34,301 nt of DNA from Phycisphaerae bacterium (GTDB lineage Bacteria; Planctomycetota; Phycisphaerae; Sedimentisphaerales; Anaerobacaceae). Under the pieces are notes generated by a model that was not told the DNA's origin, searched no databases, and saw only the letters and a list, made by a program, of their open reading frames with translations. Both the position numbers and the translations under genes were made by a program. Positions 18,948-26,544 of the stretch are shown piece after piece. The first letter of the stretch is position 1. Each line of letters opens with the position of its first letter. The stretch is from assembly GCA_016782865.1 (NCBI GenBank), contig JADHXR010000083.1, forward strand, positions 1 to 34,301, given 5' to 3'.

Positions 18948-18986
18948 GGGCCTATACCGATTGATTCGGTGTAGGCCCTTTCTTTT
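18948..18986 (+). terminator. Rho-independent terminator of the LamG/PA14 gene
   Basis: A 13-bp stem is seen: GGGCCTATACCGA (18948-18960) pairs with TCGGTGTAGGCCC (18966-18978) with one G-U wobble. The loop is 5 bases and the stem is followed by TTTCTTTT. It lies 44 bases after the stop codon. Confidence 0.9.
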
Positions 18987-19001
18987 AATGCCCCAAATCG
19001 T

Positions 19002-19030
19002 TGGACAAAACCTTTCGCATCTCTTATCAT
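19002..19030 (+). promoter_or_regulatory. Sigma70-like promoter upstream of the sulfatase/GH95 cluster
   Basis: TGGACA (19002-19007), a 17-base spacer and TATCAT (19025-19030) each match the consensus in five of six positions. It comes directly after the LamG terminator and before the sulfatase remnant. With no other clear promoter before 20369, it may drive the downstream cluster. Confidence 0.5.
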
Positions 19031-19106
19031 GACTCTTGGCTTTGAGTTACGGCATGGCCCTCAGGACGGTGGAGCAGGATTGCATTTGGCCCGAGAGGAC
19101 AGGTAG

Positions 19107-19590
19107 ATGGTCAGTAGAAGAAATTTCCTTTGTACTGTTGCAGGTAGTGCATTGGCCGTGGCCTTTCCCCAAACGCTTCTTTCACAAACCAAAGACGGCG
19201 ACAAGCCGTGCTGTTCCGTTTATCAGAAGCACCGTGGAAAAGAGCAAACCATTCCTGGCTGTCATCTGGTTCCACACGCCGCACCTGCCCGTTGTCACGG
19301 GGCCCAAATACCGGAAGATGTATACGCAGTACAGCGAAGATGAACAGCATTTTATAGAGGGTAAGATGACGAAACGCCACGTGCCCATAGGCTTCGAATC
19401 CAGCAAGCAGGTGTCGCTAACTGATAACCGCCACAAGATCTACAGCAACGACGGCGGCAAAACTTATATGCTCTTCGACCTGATCGAAGACCCGGGCGAG
19501 AGCAGGGACATCGCGGCCGAGAAACCGCAAATCCTCGAAGCGATGAAAGCAGAGGTTGGCAAGTGGCGCCGGTCCTGCAGAGATAGGTAG
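19107..19590 (+). pseudogene. Gutted sulfatase remnant with intact Tat signal
   Basis: An ATG at 19107 opens a Tat-type signal (SRRNFLCTVAGSALAVAFP) in one frame. That frame then loses similarity and stops at 19343. From about 19220 the next frame carries KPFLAVIWFHTPHLPVV and YSEDEQHFI, the mid-region of a type I sulfatase. It then jumps to KIYSNDGGKTYMLFDLIEDPGESRDIA, the typical C-terminus. The formylglycine motif (CxPSR), the GKWH motif and the DNG/DHG metal site are all missing. So about 160 codons remain of an expected 480 or so, with one out-of-frame deletion near 19190-19220 and one in-frame deletion near 19358. It cannot encode an active sulfatase. A different short real gene is unlikely, because the conserved blocks are in two frames. 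Confidence 0.8.
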
Positions 19591-19639
19591 GGTGTGCACC
19601 GCACACCGCATTGTGATTGGTGGGCAGTGCCCACCCTAC
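19587..19639. repeat. Tandem-hairpin palindromic repeat (REP/BIME-like)
   Basis: Two hairpins, GGTGTGC-ACC-GCACACC and GGTGGGC-AGT-GCCCACC, are flanked outside by GTAG and CTAC. The two 21-base arms are also inverted copies of each other at 18 of 21 positions. The left arm supplies the stop codon (TAG, 19588-19590) of the sulfatase remnant. This looks like a small mobile or REP-type repeat; no transposase is nearby. Confidence 0.7.
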
Positions 19640-19658
19640 AAATGGCAGAGAGAATGCT

Positions 19659-20360
19659 ATGGCCAAGAAACAAACGATAGTCGGCGAGAACCTGACACCC
19701 ACCTTGTTGAAGGAGTTGGGCGCCGTGGACAAGTTCCCACAAACACCGGCAAGTTTTCAACCCGACGGAAACTGGACGAACAACTACAGAATCTGGACAT
19801 GTCACGGCTACCGCGAAAGCGGCAACCAAACCGTGGGATCTCTTCAGATCACGCGCAACGTCGACTCGGCAAAGACATTTGTCCTAAAGGTTCGACAGGA
19901 GATCAGCCAGACAGACGGGCTGACAAATGTCGTTCATGGCACAATAAAGTGCCGGATTAACAAGCTTGCGTCGCCTGTAGAATGGAAGCTGTCGAGTCTG
20001 TTCTTGGGAACCGATCAAAGGGAGATTTCGGAACTGAGCAGTAATGAGGATGGACAAATCGCAGAAGGAGCAGACCGAGTTACCGGTGATTGGTGTCTGT
20101 TCGAGGCGGTGCAGCGCCTGGCGTTTGAGAAGCAGGCTTCGTTAGACTTCGATCTGCTCGAAGGCATGAGTCTGTCGAAACACCGGCACCATCTATCGTA
20201 CCGCGGGACATATCCCATGAAGACTAACGGCGGGGGCATACCGTTGCACTGTTTCAGCCAATTGGGAAGGGGCATTCTCCCTGCGGAATACTGGCTGGAC
20301 GATCACCATAGATTGTTGGCGGTGATTTCAATGAACAAAGCTTACATCCTGGACAAATAG
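19659..20360 (+). CDS. Uncharacterised protein of the sulfatase cluster
   Basis: I do not recognise a family with known function. The 233 residues have no signal peptide, transmembrane helix or lipobox, so it is probably cytoplasmic. The composition is that of an ordinary globular, beta-rich protein with many Trp, Tyr and His residues (NWTNNYRIWTCHGYRESGN, DWCLFEAVQRLAF, LLHC-like PLHCFSQLGRGILP). ATG 19659 is preceded by an AG-rich stretch (AGAGAGA); the frame is open further upstream, but only through the palindromic repeat. The stop is 8 bases before the next ATG, so it is co-transcribed with the sulfatase. Position suggests a role tied to that enzyme or to sensing or processing its product, but this is only context. 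Confidence 0.75.
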   Translation: MAKKQTIVGENLTPTLLKELGAVDKFPQTPASFQPDGNWTNNYRIWTCHGYRESGNQTVGSLQITRNVDSAKTFVLKVRQEISQTDGLTNVVHGTIKCRINKLASPVEWKLSSLFLGTDQREISELSSNEDGQIAEGADRVTGDWCLFEAVQRLAFEKQASLDFDLLEGMSLSKHRHHLSYRGTYPMKTNGGGIPLHCFSQLGRGILPAEYWLDDHHRLLAVISMNKAYILDK

Positions 20361-20368
20361 GTGGAGAA

Positions 20369-21802
20369 ATGAACATCGATACAACAGAAAGACTGTCGGA
20401 CCATCTGGTCAGCAGGCGGGAATTCGTAAAGTTGGGCAGTGGCGCGGTAGCGATGTTAGCCGATGGTACTTTGACGAAGAGGGCTTTTGCCGGACGGAAA
20501 GATCGCAAGCCAAAGCCCGGGAATATCCTGTTGATCTACACGGACCAGCAGCATATTGACACGATCGCCGCCGGCGGCTGCCGGCACGTTCGGACGCCTG
20601 CGCTCGACCGGCTCAAAACCAACGGCGTAAGCTTCACGCAGTCATACTCGGCCAACCCGGTATGCAGCCCCGCCAGAAGCGCAGTCTTCACGGGCCGGAC
20701 CAGTTGCGAAACATCGGTCTATAAGAACGGAATACCCATCCGCTCGGATATCCCAAACATCGGGCAATGGTTCTCACAGCACACGGACTACGAAACGTTC
20801 TACGCCGGCAAGTGGCATCTGCCGAGAACCTACACGAGCAACATCCCAGGCTTTGAGGTCGTAAACACCGGCATCGGCGGATTCGGCTATCTCTGCGACA
20901 CGGCCATGTCGCGCGCTTGTAAGGGATTCATAAAGAACCGCTCGAAATCGAAACCGTTCCTTTTGGTCGCCTCGTTCATGCAGCCTCACGATATCTGTGA
21001 GTGGCTCAGGCTGAACATGAACAATCCTGGGAAACTTAGGTATCCGGAACTGGCGGGTGAGCTTCCGGGGCTGCCGGACAATTTCCAGTTCGATAAGAAT
21101 GAGCCTCAATCGACCAAGAAAAGACGATTAGGCAACGAACCGTTCAAGGGCAATTGGGACGAAGAGCACTGGCGATATTACAGATGGAGCTACTATCGCC
21201 ACATCGAGCATCTTGACGCCGAAATAGGGCGAATTCTCTCGGCGCTCGAAGATCGTGGCTACATTCGCGACACACTGATCGTGCTGACCTCCGACCACGG
21301 CGAAGGGATGGGACATCATCAGATGGTGCGCAAGAGCAGTTTCTACGACGAGGCTGCAAGGGTGCCGCTTCTGTTCTCCTGGCCCGGACACATTGTCGAG
21401 AACAAGACTGATGCAATACATTTAGCTTCGGGACTGGACATGGTGCCGACACTGTGCGATTACGCGGGGATCAAATCACCGGCGAGCATGAGGGGCGCGA
21501 GCCTGCGAACGATTCTGGAAGGAGACGACAGCGAGCGGCGTGACTACATCGTCTCGGAAGGAAACACGAACACCGGCAGAATGCTCCGAACACAAAACTT
21601 CAAGTACATCAAGTACGTGGACGATCCCGTCGAGCAGCTTTTTGATATGACAAATGACCCCGGCGAAACTAAGAACCTTGCGGCGGATTCGCATCATGTG
21701 TCGGCATTGGCCGCGCACCGGAAACTGCTCGCCAGCCATGAAAGCAGGCTCGATGTTCCCAGGGACGTTCCCCATACGGAGTTCTGGCGTGCGAGAGGAT
21801 AA
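20369..21802 (+). CDS. Tat-exported type I sulfatase
   Basis: This is a formylglycine-dependent arylsulfatase-fold enzyme that removes sulfate esters, here probably from a polysaccharide in the periplasm or at the surface. The N-terminus has a twin-arginine signal (SRREFVKLGSGAVAML, about residues 15-42). The core starts with GNILLIYTDQQHID. The activation motif is CSPARSAVFTGR with Cys99, Pro101 and Arg103. YAGKWHLP follows at about 146, and TSDHGEGMGHH plus DEAARVPLLFSWPG later. The C-terminus has the usual DNPV-like QLFDMTNDPGETKNLA. At 477 residues it is normal length. ATG 20369 has GGTGGAG just upstream. It needs an anaerobic or FGE-type maturase, not seen here. GH95 follows 6 bases after its stop. 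Confidence 0.94.
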   Translation: MNIDTTERLSDHLVSRREFVKLGSGAVAMLADGTLTKRAFAGRKDRKPKPGNILLIYTDQQHIDTIAAGGCRHVRTPALDRLKTNGVSFTQSYSANPVCSPARSAVFTGRTSCETSVYKNGIPIRSDIPNIGQWFSQHTDYETFYAGKWHLPRTYTSNIPGFEVVNTGIGGFGYLCDTAMSRACKGFIKNRSKSKPFLLVASFMQPHDICEWLRLNMNNPGKLRYPELAGELPGLPDNFQFDKNEPQSTKKRRLGNEPFKGNWDEEHWRYYRWSYYRHIEHLDAEIGRILSALEDRGYIRDTLIVLTSDHGEGMGHHQMVRKSSFYDEAARVPLLFSWPGHIVENKTDAIHLASGLDMVPTLCDYAGIKSPASMRGASLRTILEGDDSERRDYIVSEGNTNTGRMLRTQNFKYIKYVDDPVEQLFDMTNDPGETKNLAADSHHVSALAAHRKLLASHESRLDVPRDVPHTEFWRARG

Positions 21803-21808
21803 GATCAC

Positions 21809-24193
21809 ATGAAGAAGCTCAGGCCAAAGATCCTCATAGTGTTAGTCATTCATGCGGCCGTCTCCGCAGCGGAGCTTGGCGATGACAGATCCCTGGTTTT
21901 GTGGTACGAGACACCGGCTCGCGATTTTACTCAGTCTCTGCCTCTCGGCAACGGGCGGCTCGGCATGATGGTTTTCGGCGGCGTCGAGAAAGACCGCATC
22001 GTTATGAATGAGGAATCGCTCTGGTCTGGCTCGCCTTCGGATGACGATCGGCCCGACGCGCACAAACGACTGCCGGAAATCCGCCGTCTGCTCCAGCAGG
22101 GCAGGAACGACGAAGCCGAACGCCTGGTAGACCAAACCTTCACCTGCCAAGGCGAAGGATCGGGACAAGGTAAAGGCGCCAATCTACCTTTCGGATGCTA
22201 TCAGGTTCTCGGCAACCTCTCGATAGAATTCGAAACAGATCCGGACTCCGCAACGGACTATCGCCGCCGACTGGACCTGAGCACGGCCCTTGCGGACGTT
22301 CGCTACAAATCAAACGGCGTCAGCTATCGACGCCGGTATTTCACCAGCACCCCGGACCAGGTTGGCGTGATCCGTCTGACAGCCGACAGGGCCGGCGCTT
22401 TGACATTCGGCATAAGTCTGGACCGGCCCGAACGTTTTACCACCGAAGCTATCGCCGACGACGAATTGTTGATGACCGGTCAATTGAATGACGGGCGAGG
22501 CGGCGGCGGAGTCAAATATGCGGCGCGAATGCGCGTGCTCACTACCGGCGGCAATGTCGCGACCGCCGACAATCAGTTGACGGTCCACGACGCCGATGCG
22601 GCCACAATTCTGTTTGCCGCCGAGACTGATTATCACGGCGTCGTCCCTCGCGAGCGCAGGATTGACGATCCCCGCGCAAAAACCGCTGAAGTGATTGCCG
22701 CGGCGGCGGCGAAACGTTACGAAGCAAAACTTGCCGATCACATCACGGACCATCGCCGATTCTTCGACCGCATTTCGGTCTTTCTCGATGACGGCAAGCC
22801 AGCCAGCCGGAAAAACGCGCTGATGGCCACCGACAAGCGGATAAAGGCATTTGACAAAACCGCAGAAGATACCGACCTGGCAGCGCTATACTTCAATTTC
22901 GGTCGATATCTGCTCATCAGCTCGTCGCGTCCCGGCACGCTCGCAGCCAATCTCCAGGGAATCTGGGCGCAGGAGATTCAAACCCCCTGGAACGGCGACT
23001 GGCATCTCGACATCAACATCCAGATGAACTATTGGCCCGCCGAAGTCTGCGGTCTCGGCGATTGTCACGTCCCCATGCTAAGGCTCATCGAAGCGCTCCA
23101 GCGGCCCGGCCGAGAAACGGCCAAAGCATACTACAACGCCGACGGCTGGGTGGCCCATGTGATCACCAATGCCTGGGGCTTCACCGCACCGGGTGAACGC
23201 GCCAGTTGGGGTTCAACCGTCAGCGGGTCGGCCTGGCTCTGCGAGCATCTCTGGGAACACTACGCATTTACCGCCGACAAAGAATATTTACGATGGGCCT
23301 ATCCGATCATGAAGGGCTCGGCACGGTTCTACCTCGACATGCTCATCACCGAACCGGCTCACAACTGGCTCGTGACTGCTCCGTCTAATTCACCGGAGAA
23401 TGCCTTTCGCATGAAAAACGCAGCGACCGCTCACACCTGCATGGGACCGACCGTTGACATGCAAATCCTCCGGGAGCTGTTCGGCAACTGTATCGCCGCC
23501 GGCGAGATTCTCGGCGTCGATGAAGAGTTCCGTAAAGGCCTGAAAGCCAAACGCGCCCGCCTGGCCCCGAACCAGATCGATCCCGAAGGTCGTCTCCAGG
23601 AGTGGCTCGAACCGTATGAGGAACCCGACCCGCATCACCGCCATATCTCACACATGTACGGGCTGTATCCATACTACGAACTGGCACCTCAGATAGCACC
23701 GGAACTCGCCGAGGCAGCAGGCAAATCGCTCGAACGACGCGGATTCAGTGGCGATGTCGGCTGGGCCAATGCATGGAAGACCGCTCTCTACGCTCGCCTG
23801 CTCGATCGCGATCAGGCTTACGGCTATCTCAAGCGCCTGATAGGCCGCAATGCATTTCCTAACTTGTTCAACGCCTGCTGGCCGGGCCGGACCTTTCAGA
23901 TCGACGGCAACTTCGGCGGAACCGCAGGCATCGCGGAGATGCTTTTGCAAAGTCACGCCGGCGAGATTCATCTGCTGCCCGCGCTGCCGGACGCCTGGCC
24001 CACAGGAGGCGTAAAAGGTCTCTGCGCCCGCGGTGGCTTCGTCGTCGACATCGAGTGGGAGGACCGAGCGCTGTCGCGGGTGAATATCCTTTCTAAAGCC
24101 GGAAGCGATTGCAGGATCAGGTACAAAAGCAAAGTAGTTGATATGAAGACCGAAAAGGGTAGACTGCACGTATTGAATGAGAATCTGAAATAG
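21809..24193 (+). CDS. GH95 family alpha-L-fucosidase-type glycoside hydrolase
   Basis: GH95 enzymes release terminal alpha-linked L-fucose (some L-galactose) with inversion. A short signal peptide (about residues 1-21) implies export. The N-terminal beta-sandwich opens with WYETPARDFTQSLPLGNGRLG and NEESLWSGSP. The (alpha/alpha)6 barrel has QGIWAQEIQTPWNGDWHL, DINIQMNYWPAEVCGL, SNSPENAF, RHISHMYGLYP and QIDGNFGGTAGIAEML. By comparison with bifidobacterial AfcA, the general acid is probably Glu530 (SPEN) and the helper Asp is Asp699 (IDGNFGG). The two water-holding Asn residues seem to map to Asp401 and Asn403, so the first is changed. The length of 794 is typical. It sits between two sulfatases, with 6 bases separating it from the first. 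The motif hit is firm; fucose versus galactose specificity is open. Confidence 0.93.
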   Translation: MKKLRPKILIVLVIHAAVSAAELGDDRSLVLWYETPARDFTQSLPLGNGRLGMMVFGGVEKDRIVMNEESLWSGSPSDDDRPDAHKRLPEIRRLLQQGRNDEAERLVDQTFTCQGEGSGQGKGANLPFGCYQVLGNLSIEFETDPDSATDYRRRLDLSTALADVRYKSNGVSYRRRYFTSTPDQVGVIRLTADRAGALTFGISLDRPERFTTEAIADDELLMTGQLNDGRGGGGVKYAARMRVLTTGGNVATADNQLTVHDADAATILFAAETDYHGVVPRERRIDDPRAKTAEVIAAAAAKRYEAKLADHITDHRRFFDRISVFLDDGKPASRKNALMATDKRIKAFDKTAEDTDLAALYFNFGRYLLISSSRPGTLAANLQGIWAQEIQTPWNGDWHLDINIQMNYWPAEVCGLGDCHVPMLRLIEALQRPGRETAKAYYNADGWVAHVITNAWGFTAPGERASWGSTVSGSAWLCEHLWEHYAFTADKEYLRWAYPIMKGSARFYLDMLITEPAHNWLVTAPSNSPENAFRMKNAATAHTCMGPTVDMQILRELFGNCIAAGEILGVDEEFRKGLKAKRARLAPNQIDPEGRLQEWLEPYEEPDPHHRHISHMYGLYPYYELAPQIAPELAEAAGKSLERRGFSGDVGWANAWKTALYARLLDRDQAYGYLKRLIGRNAFPNLFNACWPGRTFQIDGNFGGTAGIAEMLLQSHAGEIHLLPALPDAWPTGGVKGLCARGGFVVDIEWEDRALSRVNILSKAGSDCRIRYKSKVVDMKTEKGRLHVLNENLK

Positions 24194-24222
24194 TCCTCAG
24201 AAACACAAGCATAGGAGTCAAA

Positions 24223-25755
24223 ATGAAGGATCAAACAAGAAGAGAGTTCCTCAAATCGCTCGGTTTTGTCGCCGTTTCGGCGGTTGGTTTACCGGCACTG
24301 CCAAACAGCGATGCCGCCGGCCAGGCTTCGAGAAAGAACCGGCCCAATATTATCTTCATAATGACAGATGATCATGCCTCGCATGCGCTGAGCTGTTACG
24401 GCAGCAAGATCAACAAGACGCCGAATCTCGACCGGATCGCTAACGAGGGTATGCTCTTTGACAATAGCTTCTGCACGAACTCCATTTGCGCCCCCTGCCG
24501 GGCTGTAATTCTGACCGGCAAGTACAGCCACCTCAACGGCGTTATCGACAACCGCCAGAAGTTCAACCCCAGCCAGCAGACGTTCCCCAAACTGCTCCAG
24601 AAGGCCGGTTACAAAACCGCAATGATCGGCAAGTGGCACCTCAAGACCGATCCGACGGGATTCGACTATTGGAACGTCCTGCCGGGCCAGGGTGCGTACT
24701 ACAACCCGGCGATGAAGGAGATGGGCCAGCAGAAAAAGTACACCGGCTACACCACGGATATTATTACCGACCATGCGCTCAAATGGCTCAAGAGCCTCAA
24801 GCCCCAGACGCCTTTCTGCCTGATGTATCAGCACAAGGCCCCCCACCGCCGGTGGGAGCCGGGCCCGAAGCACCTGACGATGTACGATGATGTGACTATG
24901 CCTGAGCCCGACAATCTGTTTGACGATTACTCCAACCGCGGGCGGGCTGCGAAAGAGCAGGACATGAGTATCGCCAAGACGATGACGCCGAACGATCTGA
25001 AGTTTACTCCGCCGCGCGGCCTGATGCCCGAGCAGCAGAAACTCTGGGATGCCGCTTACGGACCAAAGAACGAAGCGTTCAAAAAGGCAAACCTACAGGG
25101 CAAAGAACTGGTCCGCTGGAAATATCAGAGGTATATCAAGGACTACCTGCGATGTATCGCATCGGTCGATGATAACGTGGGTCGCGTTCTGGACTATCTC
25201 GATGAATCGGACCTCGCCGAGAACACGGTCGTGTTTTACACGTCCGATCAGGGTTTCTACCTGGGCGACCACGGCTGGTTCGACAAGCGGTTCATGTACG
25301 AGGAATCGCTGCGCATGCCGTTGATGGTGCGATGTCCGAAACATATCAAGGCCGGCTCGACAAGCGAGAAGATCGTCCTGAACCTCGATTTCGCCCCGAC
25401 CTTCCTCGACATAGCCGGCGTTGAGGCGCCTGCTGATATGCAGGGGGAATCAATCCGCGGGATACTTCAGGGCAAAACACCCGGCAACTGGCGCAAGTCA
25501 ATGTACTACCACTACTATGAGTACCCCGGGGCGCACAGCGTGAAGCGACACTACGGGGTGCGGACCGGACGCTACAAACTGATACGCTTCTATCAAGACA
25601 TCGACGAGTGGGAACTCTACGATCTTGCAAAAGATCCGAGGGAAATGAAGAACGTATACGGCGACGCGTCTTACGCCGACATCGTCCAAGAGTTGAAGGC
25701 CGAGCTAAAGCAATTGCGCAGGAAATACAAAGATACTACCGGTTCGCCTGTGTGA
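24223..25755 (+). CDS. Tat-exported type I sulfatase with a CAPCR activation motif
   Basis: This is a second sulfatase, 510 residues, of the group related to mucin/N-acetylglucosamine-6-sulfatases (S1_11-like, by overall pattern). It has a twin-arginine signal (TRREFLKSLGFVAVSAVGLP). The metal-site start is PNIIFIMTDDHASHALSCYG (Asp49, Asp50). The formylglycine site reads SICAPCRAVILTGKYSH, with Cys89 as the modified residue, Pro91 and Arg93. Cys92 stands where Ser or Ala is usual. IGKWHLKTDP, YQHKAPHRRWEP and TSDQGFYLGDHGWFDKRFMYEES are all intact, so the enzyme should be active. ATG 24223 has AGGAG 5 bases upstream. It is the last gene of the cluster, and its stop codon lies within the loop of a terminator. 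Confidence 0.94.
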   Translation: MKDQTRREFLKSLGFVAVSAVGLPALPNSDAAGQASRKNRPNIIFIMTDDHASHALSCYGSKINKTPNLDRIANEGMLFDNSFCTNSICAPCRAVILTGKYSHLNGVIDNRQKFNPSQQTFPKLLQKAGYKTAMIGKWHLKTDPTGFDYWNVLPGQGAYYNPAMKEMGQQKKYTGYTTDIITDHALKWLKSLKPQTPFCLMYQHKAPHRRWEPGPKHLTMYDDVTMPEPDNLFDDYSNRGRAAKEQDMSIAKTMTPNDLKFTPPRGLMPEQQKLWDAAYGPKNEAFKKANLQGKELVRWKYQRYIKDYLRCIASVDDNVGRVLDYLDESDLAENTVVFYTSDQGFYLGDHGWFDKRFMYEESLRMPLMVRCPKHIKAGSTSEKIVLNLDFAPTFLDIAGVEAPADMQGESIRGILQGKTPGNWRKSMYYHYYEYPGAHSVKRHYGVRTGRYKLIRFYQDIDEWELYDLAKDPREMKNVYGDASYADIVQELKAELKQLRRKYKDTTGSPV

Positions 25756-25773
25756 GACGAACCGGCAGTTTTT
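25739..25773 (+). terminator. Rho-independent terminator at the end of the sulfatase cluster
   Basis: CCGGTTCG (25739-25746) pairs with CGAACCGG (25758-25765) across an 11-base loop, followed by CAG and TTTTT. The left arm is inside the sulfatase coding region and the stop codon (25753-25755) is in the loop. Confidence 0.75.
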
Positions 25774-25776
25774 CAG

Positions 25777-26328
25777 TTAATCTTCCAGCAACTCGCCGGT
25801 TGCTTTGTTCCACCGTATGGTCCGGACATTGATCCGGTGCTCCTTTGCGTGGCAGGTGGTACAGTACAGTTGCGACCCCGCATCTTCCGAATCAGAATCA
25901 AAGATAGTCTTGGCGCCCCCAAGCAGTACTCCATGGGTTGGGACATGCTTGATCTCGTGTCTCGGATGGCACATCATGCAGGTCGGATTGATCTTGTTCT
26001 TGGGGAACATAATCTCAGGCGGCGTGACATTGTCTTCGTCGCTGCGGTGACGCTCGGACTCGCCGTGGCATCTTTCACATCCGATGCCTGCCTGCTGGTG
26101 AGTGCGAGCGAGCTTCTCCTCGCCAAATGCATAGTGACACGCGGCGCAAAACTCGTTTGCTGTAAAAGTCTTTTCCGCAGCCTGTTGCCCAACAGGCTCT
26201 CCTGCGGCCGGCCTCTCAACGGAGACATCCTCGATCCGCCTCTCGAAGCAACAGCTTGCTGTCAAGACCAACAGACCGCTGACCATAAATCCGACAATTG
26301 CCAAAACTTGCTGTCTCTTGATACTCAT
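25777..26328 (-). CDS. Tetraheme c-type cytochrome lipoprotein
   Basis: This is a small electron-transfer protein with four CxxCH heme sites: CAACH (61-65), CERCH (84-88), CMMCH (117-121) and CTTCH (156-160). Extra His residues at 79-131 could act as distal ligands, giving a NapC/NrfB or cytochrome c3-like fold. The N-terminus has a signal peptide with VLTASC (Cys26), a lipobox, so it is probably membrane-anchored in the periplasm. It has 183 residues. ATG 26328 has AAGGA about 9 bases upstream. It is convergent with the sulfatase cluster and has no partner oxidoreductase nearby, so its redox partner is unknown. It indicates a respiratory chain using multiheme carriers. Confidence 0.88.
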   Translation of the reverse strand: MSIKRQQVLAIVGFMVSGLLVLTASCCFERRIEDVSVERPAAGEPVGQQAAEKTFTANEFCAACHYAFGEEKLARTHQQAGIGCERCHGESERHRSDEDNVTPPEIMFPKNKINPTCMMCHPRHEIKHVPTHGVLLGGAKTIFDSDSEDAGSQLYCTTCHAKEHRINVRTIRWNKATGELLED

Positions 26329-26380
26329 TCATTAGGTCCTTGTCAAAAAATGTCAAATATCAAAAATCAAAATAGTGGAA

Positions 26381-26491
26381 TCCCGGCGCGCCGGGATGAC
26401 TTCCTTTATTCTACATTTTGCACCCTTCGACTTCGCTCAGAGCCTGCCCCGTTCGACAAGCTCAGGGCAGGCTCTGAGCCTGCCGAACGGG
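26381..26491. repeat. Intergenic palindromic repeats
   Basis: There are two elements. A perfect 16-base palindrome, TCCCGGCGCGCCGGGA, lies at 26381-26396. A larger inverted repeat follows: GCTCAGAGCCTGCCC (26435-26449) pairs with GGGCAGGCTCTGAGC (26465-26479). A competing pair is CCCGTTCG (26448-26455) and CGAACGGG (26484-26491). The 215-base gap 26330-26544 otherwise holds only A/T-rich sequence. These look like dispersed repeats rather than genes. Confidence 0.65.
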
Positions 26492-26544
26492 ACATGCTTT
26501 GATTCTTGATTTTCCCGGAGCACCGCGCTTCTGTTACACGTATT

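Noticed and set aside
19036..19106. Start of a 184-codon gene upstream of the sulfatase remnant
   Set aside because: The first codons of this frame have no similarity to anything and no ribosome site. The conserved Tat signal is in a different frame, which supports a pseudogene.
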